Positions 25,927 through 34,531 of a stretch of DNA of 52,424 nt are shown piece by piece; position 1 is the first letter of the stretch, and the number at the start of each line of letters is the position of its first letter. Source of the DNA: Bacteroidia bacterium. GTDB lineage: Bacteria > Bacteroidota > Bacteroidia > Bacteroidales > GWF2-35-48. The position numbers were made by a program, and so were the translations under genes. The notes under the pieces are model-generated. The model had not been told where the DNA came from. It did no database searches and saw nothing but the letters and a program-made list of their open reading frames with translations. Where the stretch lies: assembly GCA_016212695.1 (NCBI GenBank), contig JACREX010000110.1:1-52424 (forward strand), given 5' to 3'.

Positions 25927-27120
25927 ATGAAAATGAGAAAACAAAAAATTATAACAAAAGCTGTTCTGTTGGTTTCATTCGTAAGCCTCTTTACGGATAT
26001 TGCAAGCGAAATGCTGTATCCCGTAATGCCTATTTATCTTAAATCAATCGGATTTTCTGTTATGCTTATCGGTATCCTCGAAGGCCTTGCAGAAGCGACA
26101 GCAGGATTCAGCAAGGGTTATTTCGGCAATCTTTCGGATAAACTCGGCGCCAGAACTCCTTTTATCAGGACAGGATATTTCCTCAGCGCCATCTCAAAAC
26201 CCCTGATGGCGCTCTTTGTTTTTCCGCTGTGGATTTTTTTTATACGTACTCTTGACAGGTTTGGAAAAGGTATAAGAACAAGCGCCAGGGATGCATTACT
26301 GAGCGATGAAACGACTCCGGAACACAAAGGAAAAGTTTTCGGTTTTCACCGTTCGATGGATACTGTTGGCGCAGCCATCGGCCCTATTCTTGCTCTGACT
26401 TTTTTGTACTTTCTTCCGGGACAATATAAATGGCTGTTCATTTTTACCATTGTACCGGGTATCATTGCCGTTTCCCTGACATTTCTGATAAAAGACAAAA
26501 AAAAGATACCAACACCCGATAGTAAAAAAAGTATTGGTTTTTTCAGCTATTTGAATTATTGGAAAATATCTTCTCTGGGTTATAAAAATTTAATTGTCGG
26601 CTTGCTGGCCTTTACCCTTTTCAACAGCTCGGATGCATTTCTTCTTTTATTGCTGAAATTTCGCGGCTTTTCAGATTTGCAGGTTATCGGGTTTTATATT
26701 TTTTATAATATTGCATATGCTTTTCTCTCCTACCCGATAGGGTTTCTTGCAGATAAAACGGGTATGAAAAAAATCCTGATCGCCGGCTTAATTCTTTTCT
26801 CTTTTGTTTATTTCTTCATGGGATTTGCAAATACCTTATGGCAATTCGGAATCCTGTTTATTTTTTACTCAGTTTATGCCGCAGCAACGGAAGGCATATC
26901 CAAGGCATGGATCAGCAACATCTGCAAAAAAGAAGAAACGGCAACAGCTATCGGTTTTTACAACAGTCTGAGCAGTATCATGGCTTTGATTGCAAGCAGC
27001 CTGGCCGGATTAATCTGGTATGTTTTCACGCCAAAAATCATGTTCGTTTCTTCGGGTATTGCAGTCATGATGGTTGTCATCTATTTTTCATGTATTAAAA
27101 TCGGGAGGCAAACCCAATGA
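25927..27120 (+). CDS. MFS transporter
   Basis: The 397-residue inner-membrane protein has about 12 hydrophobic helices. The opening SLFTDIASEMLYPVMPIYLKSIGFS and the loop-2 motif GNLSDKLGARTPFIRTGY (GxLaDrxGrr-type) place it in the major facilitator superfamily, in a branch resembling drug and small-molecule exporters. DRFGKGIRTSARDALLSDETTPEHKGKVFGFHRSMDTVGA is also typical of this branch. The substrate cannot be read from the sequence. ATG 25927 is used; ATG 25933 would give nearly the same protein. Confidence 0.85.
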   Translation: MKMRKQKIITKAVLLVSFVSLFTDIASEMLYPVMPIYLKSIGFSVMLIGILEGLAEATAGFSKGYFGNLSDKLGARTPFIRTGYFLSAISKPLMALFVFPLWIFFIRTLDRFGKGIRTSARDALLSDETTPEHKGKVFGFHRSMDTVGAAIGPILALTFLYFLPGQYKWLFIFTIVPGIIAVSLTFLIKDKKKIPTPDSKKSIGFFSYLNYWKISSLGYKNLIVGLLAFTLFNSSDAFLLLLLKFRGFSDLQVIGFYIFYNIAYAFLSYPIGFLADKTGMKKILIAGLILFSFVYFFMGFANTLWQFGILFIFYSVYAAATEGISKAWISNICKKEETATAIGFYNSLSSIMALIASSLAGLIWYVFTPKIMFVSSGIAVMMVVIYFSCIKIGRQTQ

Positions 27121-27252
27121 TATGTCAAATTTATACATTAAATGATTATAAAATCATATATTTTTCAGTCGAAAATCTTTTATAAAACAATCTGCGGAAA
27201 ACTTACCGGATAAGACGACCAATGGGTTTAATACAAGCCCGGAAACAAAAAT

Positions 27253-27283
27253 TTGAAAAAGTTGCAAATAAATTATACTTTTG
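27253..27283 (+). promoter_or_regulatory. Promoter of the tRNA-Ser pair
   Basis: TTG (27253-27255), a 20-base spacer and TACTTTTG (27276-27283). Transcription would start a few bases before the first tRNA at 27295. The -7 box is identical to that of tRNA-Asn and glmS. Confidence 0.7.
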
Positions 27284-27294
27284 CCGGAAACTCA

Positions 27295-27385
27295 GGAAAG
27301 GTGTCCGAGCGGTCTAAGGAGCACGCCTGGAGAGCGTGTATGCCCCACAAGGGTATCGAGGGTTCGAATCCCTCTCTTTCCGCCA
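27295..27385 (+). tRNA. tRNA-Ser (anticodon GGA)
   Basis: This 91-base class II tRNA has the acceptor GGAAAGG pairing with TCTTTCC (one G-T pair). The anticodon loop CTGGAGA is closed by CACGC/GCGTG and carries GGA. It has a long variable arm and the T arm GAGGGTTCGAATCCCTC. Discriminator G and CCA are encoded. Confidence 0.95.
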
Positions 27386-27400
27386 TCAAATTGATTTATT

Positions 27401-27490
27401 GGAGAGATGCCAGAGCGGTCGAATGGGACGGTCTCGAAAACCGTTGTACTGGCAACGGTACCGAGGGTTCGAATCCCTCTCTCTCCGCCA
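27401..27490 (+). tRNA. tRNA-Ser (anticodon CGA)
   Basis: This is a second class II tRNA, 15 bases after the first. The acceptor GGAGAGA pairs with TCTCTCC. The anticodon loop CTCGAAA in the stem ACGGT/ACCGT carries CGA. Long variable arm, the same T arm as its neighbour, and CCA encoded. The two share one promoter. Confidence 0.95.
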
Positions 27491-27543
27491 GGTATTATCC
27501 GGCTTTCCTGAATGGTATTTGAAAAAACCTTTATAATTAGCTA

Positions 27544-28566
27544 ATGGTAAAAGTTGCCGTCGTAATTCTCAACTGGAACGGGAAAATTTTTCTCAAGAAA
27601 TTTTTACCATTTTTGATCCGATATTCTTCTGATTCTGATGTTGAACTCTATATTGCTGATAACGGTTCGAAAGATGACTCCATCCCTTTTTTAAAAGCCA
27701 GCTATCCGCAAATAAAATTACTGCTTTTCGATAAAAACTACGGTTTTTCTGAAGGATATAATAAGGCATTGTTCCGGATTGATGCAAAATATTTTATCCT
27801 CCTGAATTCTGATGTTGAAGTAACACAAGACTGGATAAATCCCATCATACGGCTTATGGACAACGACCCGCTTATTGCAGCCTGTATGCCGAAAATCAAA
27901 GGGTATGATCAGAAAGAATATTTTGAATATGCGGGTGCGGCCGGTGGATTTATAGATACTTTCGGGTTCCCGTTTTGCAGGGGAAGGATTTTAAACGTGA
28001 TCGAAAAAGACGAGGGGCAATATAACGAAACCACTGAAGTATTCTGGGCATCCGGCGCCTGTATGTTTGTAAGAGCCGATCTGTATAAATCATCAGGCGG
28101 GCTCGACAATGATTTTTTCGCGCATATGGAAGAAATTGACCTGTGCTGGAGAATGAAAAATATGGGTTATAAAATAATGTATTGCCCGGATGTTAGCATC
28201 TATCACGTTGGCGGAGGCACTCTTCCCAACAACAGTCCGCACAAATTATATCTCAATTTCAGGAACAATCTTCTCCTGCTATATAAAAACCTGCCCCAGG
28301 AGAAATTTCACTCTGTTCTTTTCAAAAGGAAACTGTTCGACGGGGTCGCTGCTCTTAAATACTTAGCAAGTTTTTCTTTCAAAGAATTTAATGCGGTTTA
28401 CAAGGCTCACAAAGCATATAATTCCATGCTGAAGAATTTCAGACTTAAGAGGAGCGAATTACAGAAATCTGTTATAAAGACAATGCATCCTCAAATATTA
28501 TCCAAAAGCATTATTATACTTTTTTTCCTGAAGAAAAAACAAAAATTTACCGAACTTGAATTTTGA
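27544..28566 (+). CDS. Family 2 glycosyltransferase
   Basis: The 340-residue GT2 (GT-A fold) enzyme resembles rhamnosyltransferase-type proteins. Motifs are VAVVILNWNGKIFL at the start, IADNGSKDDS (nucleotide binding), the DxD-like LLNSDVEVT near residue 87, FWASGACMFVRADLY, and HMEEIDLCWRMKNMGYKIMYCPDVSIYHVGGGT near 194-226, which holds the catalytic-base region. It should build surface polysaccharide or LPS at the inner face of the membrane; donor and acceptor are not determined. Confidence 0.85.
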   Translation: MVKVAVVILNWNGKIFLKKFLPFLIRYSSDSDVELYIADNGSKDDSIPFLKASYPQIKLLLFDKNYGFSEGYNKALFRIDAKYFILLNSDVEVTQDWINPIIRLMDNDPLIAACMPKIKGYDQKEYFEYAGAAGGFIDTFGFPFCRGRILNVIEKDEGQYNETTEVFWASGACMFVRADLYKSSGGLDNDFFAHMEEIDLCWRMKNMGYKIMYCPDVSIYHVGGGTLPNNSPHKLYLNFRNNLLLLYKNLPQEKFHSVLFKRKLFDGVAALKYLASFSFKEFNAVYKAHKAYNSMLKNFRLKRSELQKSVIKTMHPQILSKSIIILFFLKKKQKFTELEF

Positions 28567-28653
28567 CCTGATTATAATATTTTTTTAAAAATATTGTTAA
28601 TAATTGTTGAATTTTAATAATTTTAGCCGTTAAAAAATTTAAAATTAATTCAT

Positions 28654-30219
28654 ATGAAGAAACTATTTGTTTTAATAGGGTTACTCATCGGATGGCTTTG
28701 TACTAGCAAAGCCCAGACTCTCGATATTGACTGGGGTCCATTCAATAATATTGAGAAAGGAGATAATATAGAAAAGCTTGTCGGATATGATAAAGATGGA
28801 TATTATGCCCTCAAAACGGCCAAAGCGGGAGCATTATTCCTTGAGTATTACAATGGCGCTACCAATACGATTGAATCATCAAAAGAAATGCTGATGCCCA
28901 GCGTACAGGGAGTAACCACTGAGTTTGAAAAAATATATTATATAGGCACCCAATTGATACTATTTACCTCTGCTTATGATAATAACCGGAAACAAAGAAT
29001 CTGTTATGTACAATACATTAATAAAGACGGCACTTTAAATAATAAGCCAAAAGAAGTCGGAAGCCTTCCGCCAAGTAAAGAAGGCAAGGATTTTGATTTC
29101 GTCCTTTCTGACGATCAGTCTAAAATTTTTCTGACCTATCATAAGACTTTTACGAAATATGGCGGAGAACCATTTTCATTTAAAATATTCGATGCAACAT
29201 TAACTGAAACCTTTGCGAAAAACGTTGAACTGCCCCTCAAAGAAAGGGAATTTTTTGTATTAAAATATATACTTAGTAAAGGCGGCGATATTTATATGAT
29301 GGTAAAAGCAGTTGAAGAAAGTCAGAAAAAAACTTCTGCTAAAACTTCAGATACCGGCCCCAAAAACTATGAACATATTGTAGCTCATTACAACACTAAA
29401 AAAGATGAAATAAAAACATATCCGATTGAGATTGCTAAAAACGAAATCCATAGTGCAACCATGGTTATAAATGACAAAGAAGAAGTCGTAGTGATGGGAT
29501 TTTCCGGGAAGAAAGGTTCACCCGAAATGACCGGCGCTTTTTATAAAAATATCAATCCCAGGACATTTAAATTTATGCAGGTGGATCCCAAAAGCGAAGT
29601 AATGCTATTTACTCCGGATATTACACAGGAGTTCAGAAAAGAACGTAATGGCGGCAAAGACGAAAAAGCAGAAACATTTTATAAATACAATCTCAACCAG
29701 ATATTATTCCTGAAAAATGGAACGGCTGTTCTGGTTGCCGAACATACTTACTCAAACACTCAGATCATTTCTAACCCTACAACAAAAACCGATGAGAAAT
29801 TTTCACAGTATTTTTTCAATGACATACTTCTTGCCGCCGCTGATAAAGAAGGCGCAATGCAATTTATCAGGCGCATCTGCAAAAACCAGTTCAGCCGCGA
29901 TGATGACGGCAGATATGGCTCATATGCCTGTGCTGTTGAGGGCAACCTGATTAAATTCATTCTTAACGATAACCCAAAAAACATAAAAGAAAACAAACAG
30001 AACGGAGATAATGTCAAGCAGACAAAAGCAGAAGACAGCCAGGCAATCATTCTTACGGTTTATTTTCCGGATGGCTCCTTTGAAAAATCGCTTATGTACA
30101 AAGACGACGATGCAAAGAACTGCACCTCGCCGCGCCTTTTTATAAAAACCAAAGATGCCTATCTGGCATTCTGCAAAAAAAGCAAGCAGTATAAATTCGG
30201 AAAATTCTTTTTCCAGTAA
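28654..30219 (+). CDS. Secreted protein of unknown function
   Basis: The 521-residue protein has a clear signal peptide (MKKLFVLIGLLIGWLCTSKA, cleavage near AQ at 20-21). The mature part is rich in short beta-strand-like segments with Lys, Asp and aromatic residues (GYDKDGYYALKT, FDFVLSDDQSKIFLTYHKTF, NQILFLKNGTAVLVAEH). This would suit a beta-propeller, but I recognise no signature. No C-terminal T9SS sorting domain is visible; the end is YKFGKFFFQ. It is followed by a terminator shared with the convergent glsB gene. Confidence 0.65.
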   Translation: MKKLFVLIGLLIGWLCTSKAQTLDIDWGPFNNIEKGDNIEKLVGYDKDGYYALKTAKAGALFLEYYNGATNTIESSKEMLMPSVQGVTTEFEKIYYIGTQLILFTSAYDNNRKQRICYVQYINKDGTLNNKPKEVGSLPPSKEGKDFDFVLSDDQSKIFLTYHKTFTKYGGEPFSFKIFDATLTETFAKNVELPLKEREFFVLKYILSKGGDIYMMVKAVEESQKKTSAKTSDTGPKNYEHIVAHYNTKKDEIKTYPIEIAKNEIHSATMVINDKEEVVVMGFSGKKGSPEMTGAFYKNINPRTFKFMQVDPKSEVMLFTPDITQEFRKERNGGKDEKAETFYKYNLNQILFLKNGTAVLVAEHTYSNTQIISNPTTKTDEKFSQYFFNDILLAAADKEGAMQFIRRICKNQFSRDDDGRYGSYACAVEGNLIKFILNDNPKNIKENKQNGDNVKQTKAEDSQAIILTVYFPDGSFEKSLMYKDDDAKNCTSPRLFIKTKDAYLAFCKKSKQYKFGKFFFQ

Positions 30220-30239
30220 AATTTTATATCTGCTAAAAT

Positions 30240-30268
30240 AAAAGGATGGACAATTTATTCATCCTTTT
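30240..30268. terminator. Bidirectional terminator
   Basis: A 9-base stem AAAAGGATG / CATCCTTTT with an 11-base loop and T or A runs on both sides lies between two convergent genes (stops at 30219 and 30288), so it can serve both. Confidence 0.75.
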
Positions 30269-30287
30269 ATTTTTATGTATTATTACT

Positions 30288-31232
30288 CTAAGATGGATTT
30301 ACAAGATGCCGGTTTTTCTTGGAATCATAAATATCGCTGATGGTAACTAAGATGCCTGTTTCTTCAACATTTCCAAAATGATGGTTAAGTACGGTGCCAA
30401 ATGTTTTCATGGTAGGAGAAAGATTCATATAAGCATTAATCAGCGGGGGTATGTTTTCGCCGAAAAATCTTACTTTTTGCGCCAATGCTTTATAATCCTC
30501 ATGATAGCTTGATCCGGAAAATGTAGCGGCCATTTCTTTTGGGTCTAAGTTTAATTCAATGGGTTCTTTGGGTGTGACAAGCTTTTCATAGTCGGCAAAA
30601 TATTTATTAAGAAAATACAATAAATAATTTCTGGCTTCGGGATTGTAATTTCTGTACATGGTTACTTTTCCGAAGAAATATTTCACTTCAGGATGATTCA
30701 CAACTAAAGCTCCAAGTCCATCCCATAAATTATCAAGAGTATAAAGACTTTTCCTTGCAGCGCTGGTTGACTGGTAAGACGGCTGGATAAAAGACCGGCC
30801 CAACTCAATGGTATAGGGTAAATACTCCGTAATAAATTTTTCTGAGAAATCGAACAAAGGCGCTGTGGCAATCCTTACATTACCGTTGTCATCAATAGCA
30901 TCCTTACAGAAAATAAACCGGTAACCGCCCAGCAATTCCTGTTCTTTTGGCGACCAGACAATAAGCTGTTTATAGCCGTTTTCATATGTATCAAAATCAT
31001 CCAGGTCTGATTCTTTTCCGGTACCTCCTCCGGCTTCTCTGAATGAAATTTCGCGGAGCCTGCCGATTTCTTTAAGAAAATTCGGCGAATCCTTAGGTGT
31101 GATTATATAGATTTCATTGCCGCCAAAATTTGTGACTTTGACAAATTTTTCTTTTGTCAGTTCTTTTTGAAGTAAGTTTTTCTCAACCGGTGGTATTATC
31201 TCTTTCATCATTTCCGAATAATCAAACGACAA
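30288..31232 (-). CDS. glsB: GNAT-type N-acyltransferase, GlsB-like (glycine lipid synthesis)
   Basis: The 314-residue protein has the acyl-homoserine-lactone-synthase/GNAT fold seen in OlsB-type enzymes: LREISFREAGGGTGKESDLDDFDTYENGYKQLIVW and ELLGGYRFIF, then YTIELGRSFIQPSYQ and LWDGLGALVVNHPEVKYFFGKVTMYRNY. In Bacteroides, glsB puts a 3-hydroxy fatty acid on glycine, and the adjacent glsA adds a second acyl chain. The neighbour here is a PlsC-like acyltransferase in the same direction, which supports that assignment. Substrate specificity is inferred from synteny and family knowledge. Ornithine lipid synthesis is the alternative. Confidence 0.75.
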   Translation of the reverse strand: MSFDYSEMMKEIIPPVEKNLLQKELTKEKFVKVTNFGGNEIYIITPKDSPNFLKEIGRLREISFREAGGGTGKESDLDDFDTYENGYKQLIVWSPKEQELLGGYRFIFCKDAIDDNGNVRIATAPLFDFSEKFITEYLPYTIELGRSFIQPSYQSTSAARKSLYTLDNLWDGLGALVVNHPEVKYFFGKVTMYRNYNPEARNYLLYFLNKYFADYEKLVTPKEPIELNLDPKEMAATFSGSSYHEDYKALAQKVRFFGENIPPLINAYMNLSPTMKTFGTVLNHHFGNVEETGILVTISDIYDSKKNRHLVNPS

Positions 31233-31340
31233 ACCTAATTTATTTTTTAATAATTCACAAAGAAGATAAAAAATATTTTTATGAGATACGTCATCTTAAA
31301 CAGTGGCCATACAAACCACACAAGTTTTTTGAACCCGGTA

Positions 31341-32171
31341 TCAAGAACCCAAACCGTAAACGATCTCTTTCACCCAACCGGCCCATTCGCTCTGTGTCTT
31401 TGAATTATCGAAGGTTGTACAGGGTATTGATTTCCCGAAGTGTAAGACTATGGTTTTATTTTTCTGCCTGAACATTTCATCGGGAAGATAGATCATTTCG
31501 ATATTCGCTTTAATGCCAACGGTTTTTCTGAAGTTGGCGAAATTATAGAAGAAGTTGGAATTTCGCCCCTCGATAAAAACAGGAACAACATCCCTCTGGT
31601 GCTGGACAGATTTGGTTATAAAATTTTTTTTCCATTCAAGGTCGGTGATTTTTCCTTTTATCTTTCGCGATACCAGACCTGCCGGAAAATACAGTATCTG
31701 CGCATCGGAGCAATATGCGTTTTCAATCCATTGTGCATATTCTTTGGAGTGCGAGCCATGCTTGTTAACCGGGATAAAGATAGGCTCATAATTTTTCAGG
31801 TTCATTAATATATCATTGACAATAAACCGGACATCTTTATGATACCTTGCAACAACAGAGATCATGGCCATTCCTTCAAGGCCTCCCAGCGGATGATTTG
31901 CCGCAAAAATGTATTTCCCCGATTTAGGAATATTCTCCTCCCCTTTTATAATTATTTTTAAATTGAAATAATCTAAAACAGCATTTACAAAATCAACTCC
32001 ATACCTGTCTCCATATGTCTTCAGCACATAATTTATCTCATCCTGATGAATCGTCCTTTTAATATAATTGATCAGGAAACGCGGTAATATTTTTAACAGT
32101 CCCGGATTTTTATTTCCAATGACTTTATTGATATCAATCTGCAAGGGTTCGTTATTTACCAATTGTTCCAT
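31341..32171 (-). CDS. glsA: PlsC-like O-acyltransferase, GlsA-like
   Basis: The 276-residue membrane-associated acyltransferase carries the catalytic block FAANHPLGGLEGMAM (His93 to Glu99), a variant of the PlsC HxxxxD motif. Further on are PIFIPVNKHGSHSKEYAQW and LYFPAGLVSRK, the positions of the phosphate-binding and EGT-like blocks. In Bacteroides the homologue GlsA adds the second fatty acid in glycine lipid synthesis. It is upstream of glsB, with a 108-base gap, probably one operon. Phosphatidic acid synthesis is the alternative role, but the variant motif and neighbour favour GlsA. Confidence 0.75.
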   Translation of the reverse strand: MEQLVNNEPLQIDINKVIGNKNPGLLKILPRFLINYIKRTIHQDEINYVLKTYGDRYGVDFVNAVLDYFNLKIIIKGEENIPKSGKYIFAANHPLGGLEGMAMISVVARYHKDVRFIVNDILMNLKNYEPIFIPVNKHGSHSKEYAQWIENAYCSDAQILYFPAGLVSRKIKGKITDLEWKKNFITKSVQHQRDVVPVFIEGRNSNFFYNFANFRKTVGIKANIEMIYLPDEMFRQKNKTIVLHFGKSIPCTTFDNSKTQSEWAGWVKEIVYGLGS

Positions 32172-32187
32172 ACATGAATTAATCTTC

Positions 32188-32195
32188 CAAAAATA
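32188..32195 (-). promoter_or_regulatory. -7 box for glsA-glsB
   Basis: TATTTTTG on the minus strand fits TAnnTTTG, 17 bases before the glsA start. No TTG is present at the usual upstream distance. Confidence 0.4.
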
Positions 32196-32250
32196 ACATA
32201 AAATATGATTCTGTTAAACACAGTATTTAACACCATATAATTTAGTGTAA

Positions 32251-32400
32251 AATATTCGTTACTGTTCGGGTTGTCTGAAAATTTCTCATACTCATAGTAA
32301 ATGGTTGAAGGGTTAAGCGGCTGGTTTGCCTGCCTGCCGGCGAGGCAGGCAAACCAGTTGCCCAACCCATCGACTTTATACCCGAACAGTAATAAATATT
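32251..32400. repeat. MITE-like nested palindrome
   Basis: The ends are imperfect inverted repeats of about 20 bases (TTACTGTTCGGGT near 32259 and ACCCGAACAGTAA near 32380, flanked by AATATT on both sides). Inside lie GGGTT/AACCC and a perfect 14-base stem CTGGTTTGCCTGCC / GGCAGGCAAACCAG around a GC-rich centre of the CCTGCC family. The whole element is ~150 bases with no reading frame. Confidence 0.6.
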
Positions 32401-32506
32401 CTTACTCTCCGCTTAAAATTCCTGTTATCAAAAATTCTAAAATTTTCTGAAAATCAAATTGCTCATTTTTAATGTATTAAAATTATTTATTAAAAAAGTT
32501 ATTAAC

Positions 32507-32546
32507 AAAGTGGTAAAAAGTGGTAAAAAGTGGCTATGCGTGGTAA
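32507..32546 (+). promoter_or_regulatory. MraZ operator: four direct repeats at 10-base spacing
   Basis: Units AAAGTGGTAA, AAAGTGGTAA, AAAGTGGCTA and TGCGTGGTAA follow each other without gaps. MraZ of E. coli and Mollicutes binds GTGG-type direct repeats with the same 10-base period. The boxes end 8 bases before the -7 element and cover the -33 region, so binding should repress mraZ and the dcw cluster. Confidence 0.8.
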
Positions 32547-32554
32547 AATGTTTC

Positions 32555-32562
32555 TATATTTG
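32555..32562 (+). promoter_or_regulatory. -7 box of the mraZ/dcw promoter
   Basis: TATATTTG fits TAnnTTTG. The -33 region is occupied by MraZ boxes and has no TTG. The leader to the mraZ start is about 22 bases. Confidence 0.6.
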
Positions 32563-32587
32563 AACCTGAAAATTTTTAAGGCAAAAA

Positions 32588-33061
32588 ATGACATCATTTA
32601 TAGGAGAATATCAATGCAGTGTGGATGTAAAAGGCAGGATAATGCTGCCTTCTGCATTCAAGAAGCAAATGGATCCTGTACAGGAAAAATTTGCGGTTCG
32701 CAAAGGTATTTATGTCTCATGCCTTGCTCTATATCCATGGAATGCATGGGAACAACAGATTTTAGATATACGTCGAAAATTAAATCTTAACAACAGGGAA
32801 CAAAACCAGTTGTTCAGGGAATTTTTAAAAAACACGGCAGAACTGGTACTTGATAATACAAACCGGATTTTAATTCCAAAATATCTGCTCGGACTTGCCG
32901 GTATAAAGAAGGAAGTGATGCTACATGGTATGGACAGCCAGATAGAAATATGGGCAAAAGAAAACTATGTGAGCGGAATTCCTGACGAAGATGATTTTGC
33001 AACCCGTTTTGAAAAACATCTCGGTAGTTCCAACAACTCACAATACTTTCCAAACAACTAA
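32588..33061 (+). CDS. mraZ: Transcriptional regulator MraZ
   Basis: The 157-residue DNA-binding protein forms rings and represses its own operon in other bacteria. It has two AbrB-like half domains, each with the DxxxR motif: SVDVKGRIMLPSAFK near residues 10-24 and LVLDNTNRILIPKYLL near 91-106. The length is typical for Bacteroidota (about 150-157). Four MraZ boxes directly upstream fit autoregulation. It is the first gene of the dcw cluster; rsmH follows after about 20 bases. Confidence 0.95.
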   Translation: MTSFIGEYQCSVDVKGRIMLPSAFKKQMDPVQEKFAVRKGIYVSCLALYPWNAWEQQILDIRRKLNLNNREQNQLFREFLKNTAELVLDNTNRILIPKYLLGLAGIKKEVMLHGMDSQIEIWAKENYVSGIPDEDDFATRFEKHLGSSNNSQYFPNN

Positions 33062-33081
33062 TGCTATTTGATTGATTGCGG

Positions 33082-33981
33082 ATGAACATCTATCACACAC
33101 CGGTTCTGTTGAAAGAAAGCTTAGAGGGGCTGAACATAAAACCGGACGGTGTCTACGTAGATGCGACATTCGGCGGGGGCGGACACTCAAAGGAAATTCT
33201 AATAAAGCTAAAAAAAGGAAAACTGATTGCTTTTGATCAGGACACGGATGCAAAAGCAAATGCAATAAATGAGAAGCGATTCATTTTTGTGAATGCTAAT
33301 TTCAGGTTCTTTCGAAATTTTTTACGCTACTATGAAATCGGTGAAATTGACGGGCTGATTGCAGACATGGGCGTTTCATCGCATCATTTCGACACCGGAG
33401 AACGGGGATTTTCATACCGCTACGACGGAGAACTTGATATGAGAATGAACAAGGGACAGAAATTTACAGCAGGCGTTCTTTTAAATACTTATACAGACAA
33501 GCAGCTTCATGACGTATTTGTGAATTTAGGCGAAGTGGAAAATGCCAGAAAACTTGTGGGTGCAATTGTGCAAAGCCGGGCAACAAAAAAGTTTGAAACA
33601 ATCGGACAATTTCTGGAAACAATAAAAACCTGCATACCGAAACATAATGAAAACAAATACCTCTCAAAAGTTTTTCAGGCATTGCGAATTGAAGTAAACA
33701 GCGAACTCGACGCATTGAAAGAAATGCTTCAATCCTCTGCAAAAGCAATTAAAAAAGGAGGGCGGCTGGTTGTTATTACATATCACTCGCAGGAAGACCG
33801 GCTTGTGAAAAACTTTATTAAAAACGGAAAATTTGAAGGCGAAGCAGACAAAGATATTTACGGAAAAACGAATGTCCCTTTTGAACCGGTCAATAAAAAA
33901 GTGATTGTGCCCATGGATGTGGAAGTAGAAAAAAACAACAGGGCTCGAAGCGCTAAACTGAGAATAGCAGAGAAAAAGTAG
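33082..33981 (+). CDS. rsmH: 16S rRNA m4C1402 methyltransferase
   Basis: RsmH (MraW) methylates N4 of C1402 in 16S rRNA. From ATG 33082 it has 299 residues; a TTG six bases earlier is possible but unnecessary. Motif I is VDATFGGGGHSKEIL (SAM binding). ADMGVSSHHFDTGERGFSYRYDGELDMRM is the family signature, followed by the helical insert domain. RLVVITYHSQEDRLVKNFI and NNRARSAKLRIAEK close the fold. It holds the standard second position of the dcw cluster. Confidence 0.95.
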   Translation: MNIYHTPVLLKESLEGLNIKPDGVYVDATFGGGGHSKEILIKLKKGKLIAFDQDTDAKANAINEKRFIFVNANFRFFRNFLRYYEIGEIDGLIADMGVSSHHFDTGERGFSYRYDGELDMRMNKGQKFTAGVLLNTYTDKQLHDVFVNLGEVENARKLVGAIVQSRATKKFETIGQFLETIKTCIPKHNENKYLSKVFQALRIEVNSELDALKEMLQSSAKAIKKGGRLVVITYHSQEDRLVKNFIKNGKFEGEADKDIYGKTNVPFEPVNKKVIVPMDVEVEKNNRARSAKLRIAEKK

Positions 33982-34007
33982 AAATAAGTATTGGTATTAA
34001 AAATAGT

Positions 34008-34529
34008 TTGGGAAAGAAAAAAGAAAATATTGAAAAAAACGAACCGGTGGAAGTTCTGACTGAGGTTTCTGAAAAGGATTCATTGAATGGAGAAGCACAA
34101 TCAATTTCTGAAAATAAAAAAGAAAAGGAAAAAACTCCGAAAACAAAAAAAACTCCCAAAAAGAAAAAGGCTTCGGTAAGAGACCTGATAGATGGCAGTA
34201 TACTTACCAGGGATTATGTGGTGGAGCAATTACCCTTTCTGTTCTTTCTTACCATCCTGGCTATGATTTATATCGGTAATAAATATAACTCGGAAAAAAT
34301 GTCGCGTGAAACCGAACTGATACAGAAAGAACTCAAAGAATTACGATGTGAAAAGCTATCGGTTCAGTCTGAACTGATGTCAATCTGCAAACAATCTGAA
34401 GTAGCAAAACTGATCGAAGAAAAAGGACTGGATCTGTTTCAATTAATTGATCCGCCTAAAAAAATAATTATCGGTGAAAAAAATAATCCGGGAGCGGTAA
34501 ATAACAATACGGTTAAAAATTCAAAATAA
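34008..34529 (+). CDS. ftsL: Cell division protein FtsL
   Basis: This 173-residue single-pass divisome protein links FtsQ and the FtsW-FtsI synthase. It has a long charged cytoplasmic tail (about 75 residues, Lys/Glu-rich), one membrane helix near residues 76-93 (PFLFFLTILAMIYIGN) and a periplasmic coiled coil (RETELIQKELKELRCEKLSVQSELM). The sequence is weakly conserved, as usual for FtsL, and the assignment rests on layout plus position between rsmH and ftsI. The start is TTG 34008; the first ATG in frame is inside the membrane helix. Confidence 0.85.
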   Translation: MGKKKENIEKNEPVEVLTEVSEKDSLNGEAQSISENKKEKEKTPKTKKTPKKKKASVRDLIDGSILTRDYVVEQLPFLFFLTILAMIYIGNKYNSEKMSRETELIQKELKELRCEKLSVQSELMSICKQSEVAKLIEEKGLDLFQLIDPPKKIIIGEKNNPGAVNNNTVKNSK

Positions 34530-34531
34530 AA

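Larger units (their letters stand above)
32172..32587. other. Gene-free stretch between glsA and mraZ
   Basis: About 415 bases hold the minus-strand glsA promoter region, a large nested palindrome (32251-32400), an AT-rich stretch, and the mraZ control region with four MraZ boxes and a -7 element. I see no gene here. Confidence 0.7.
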
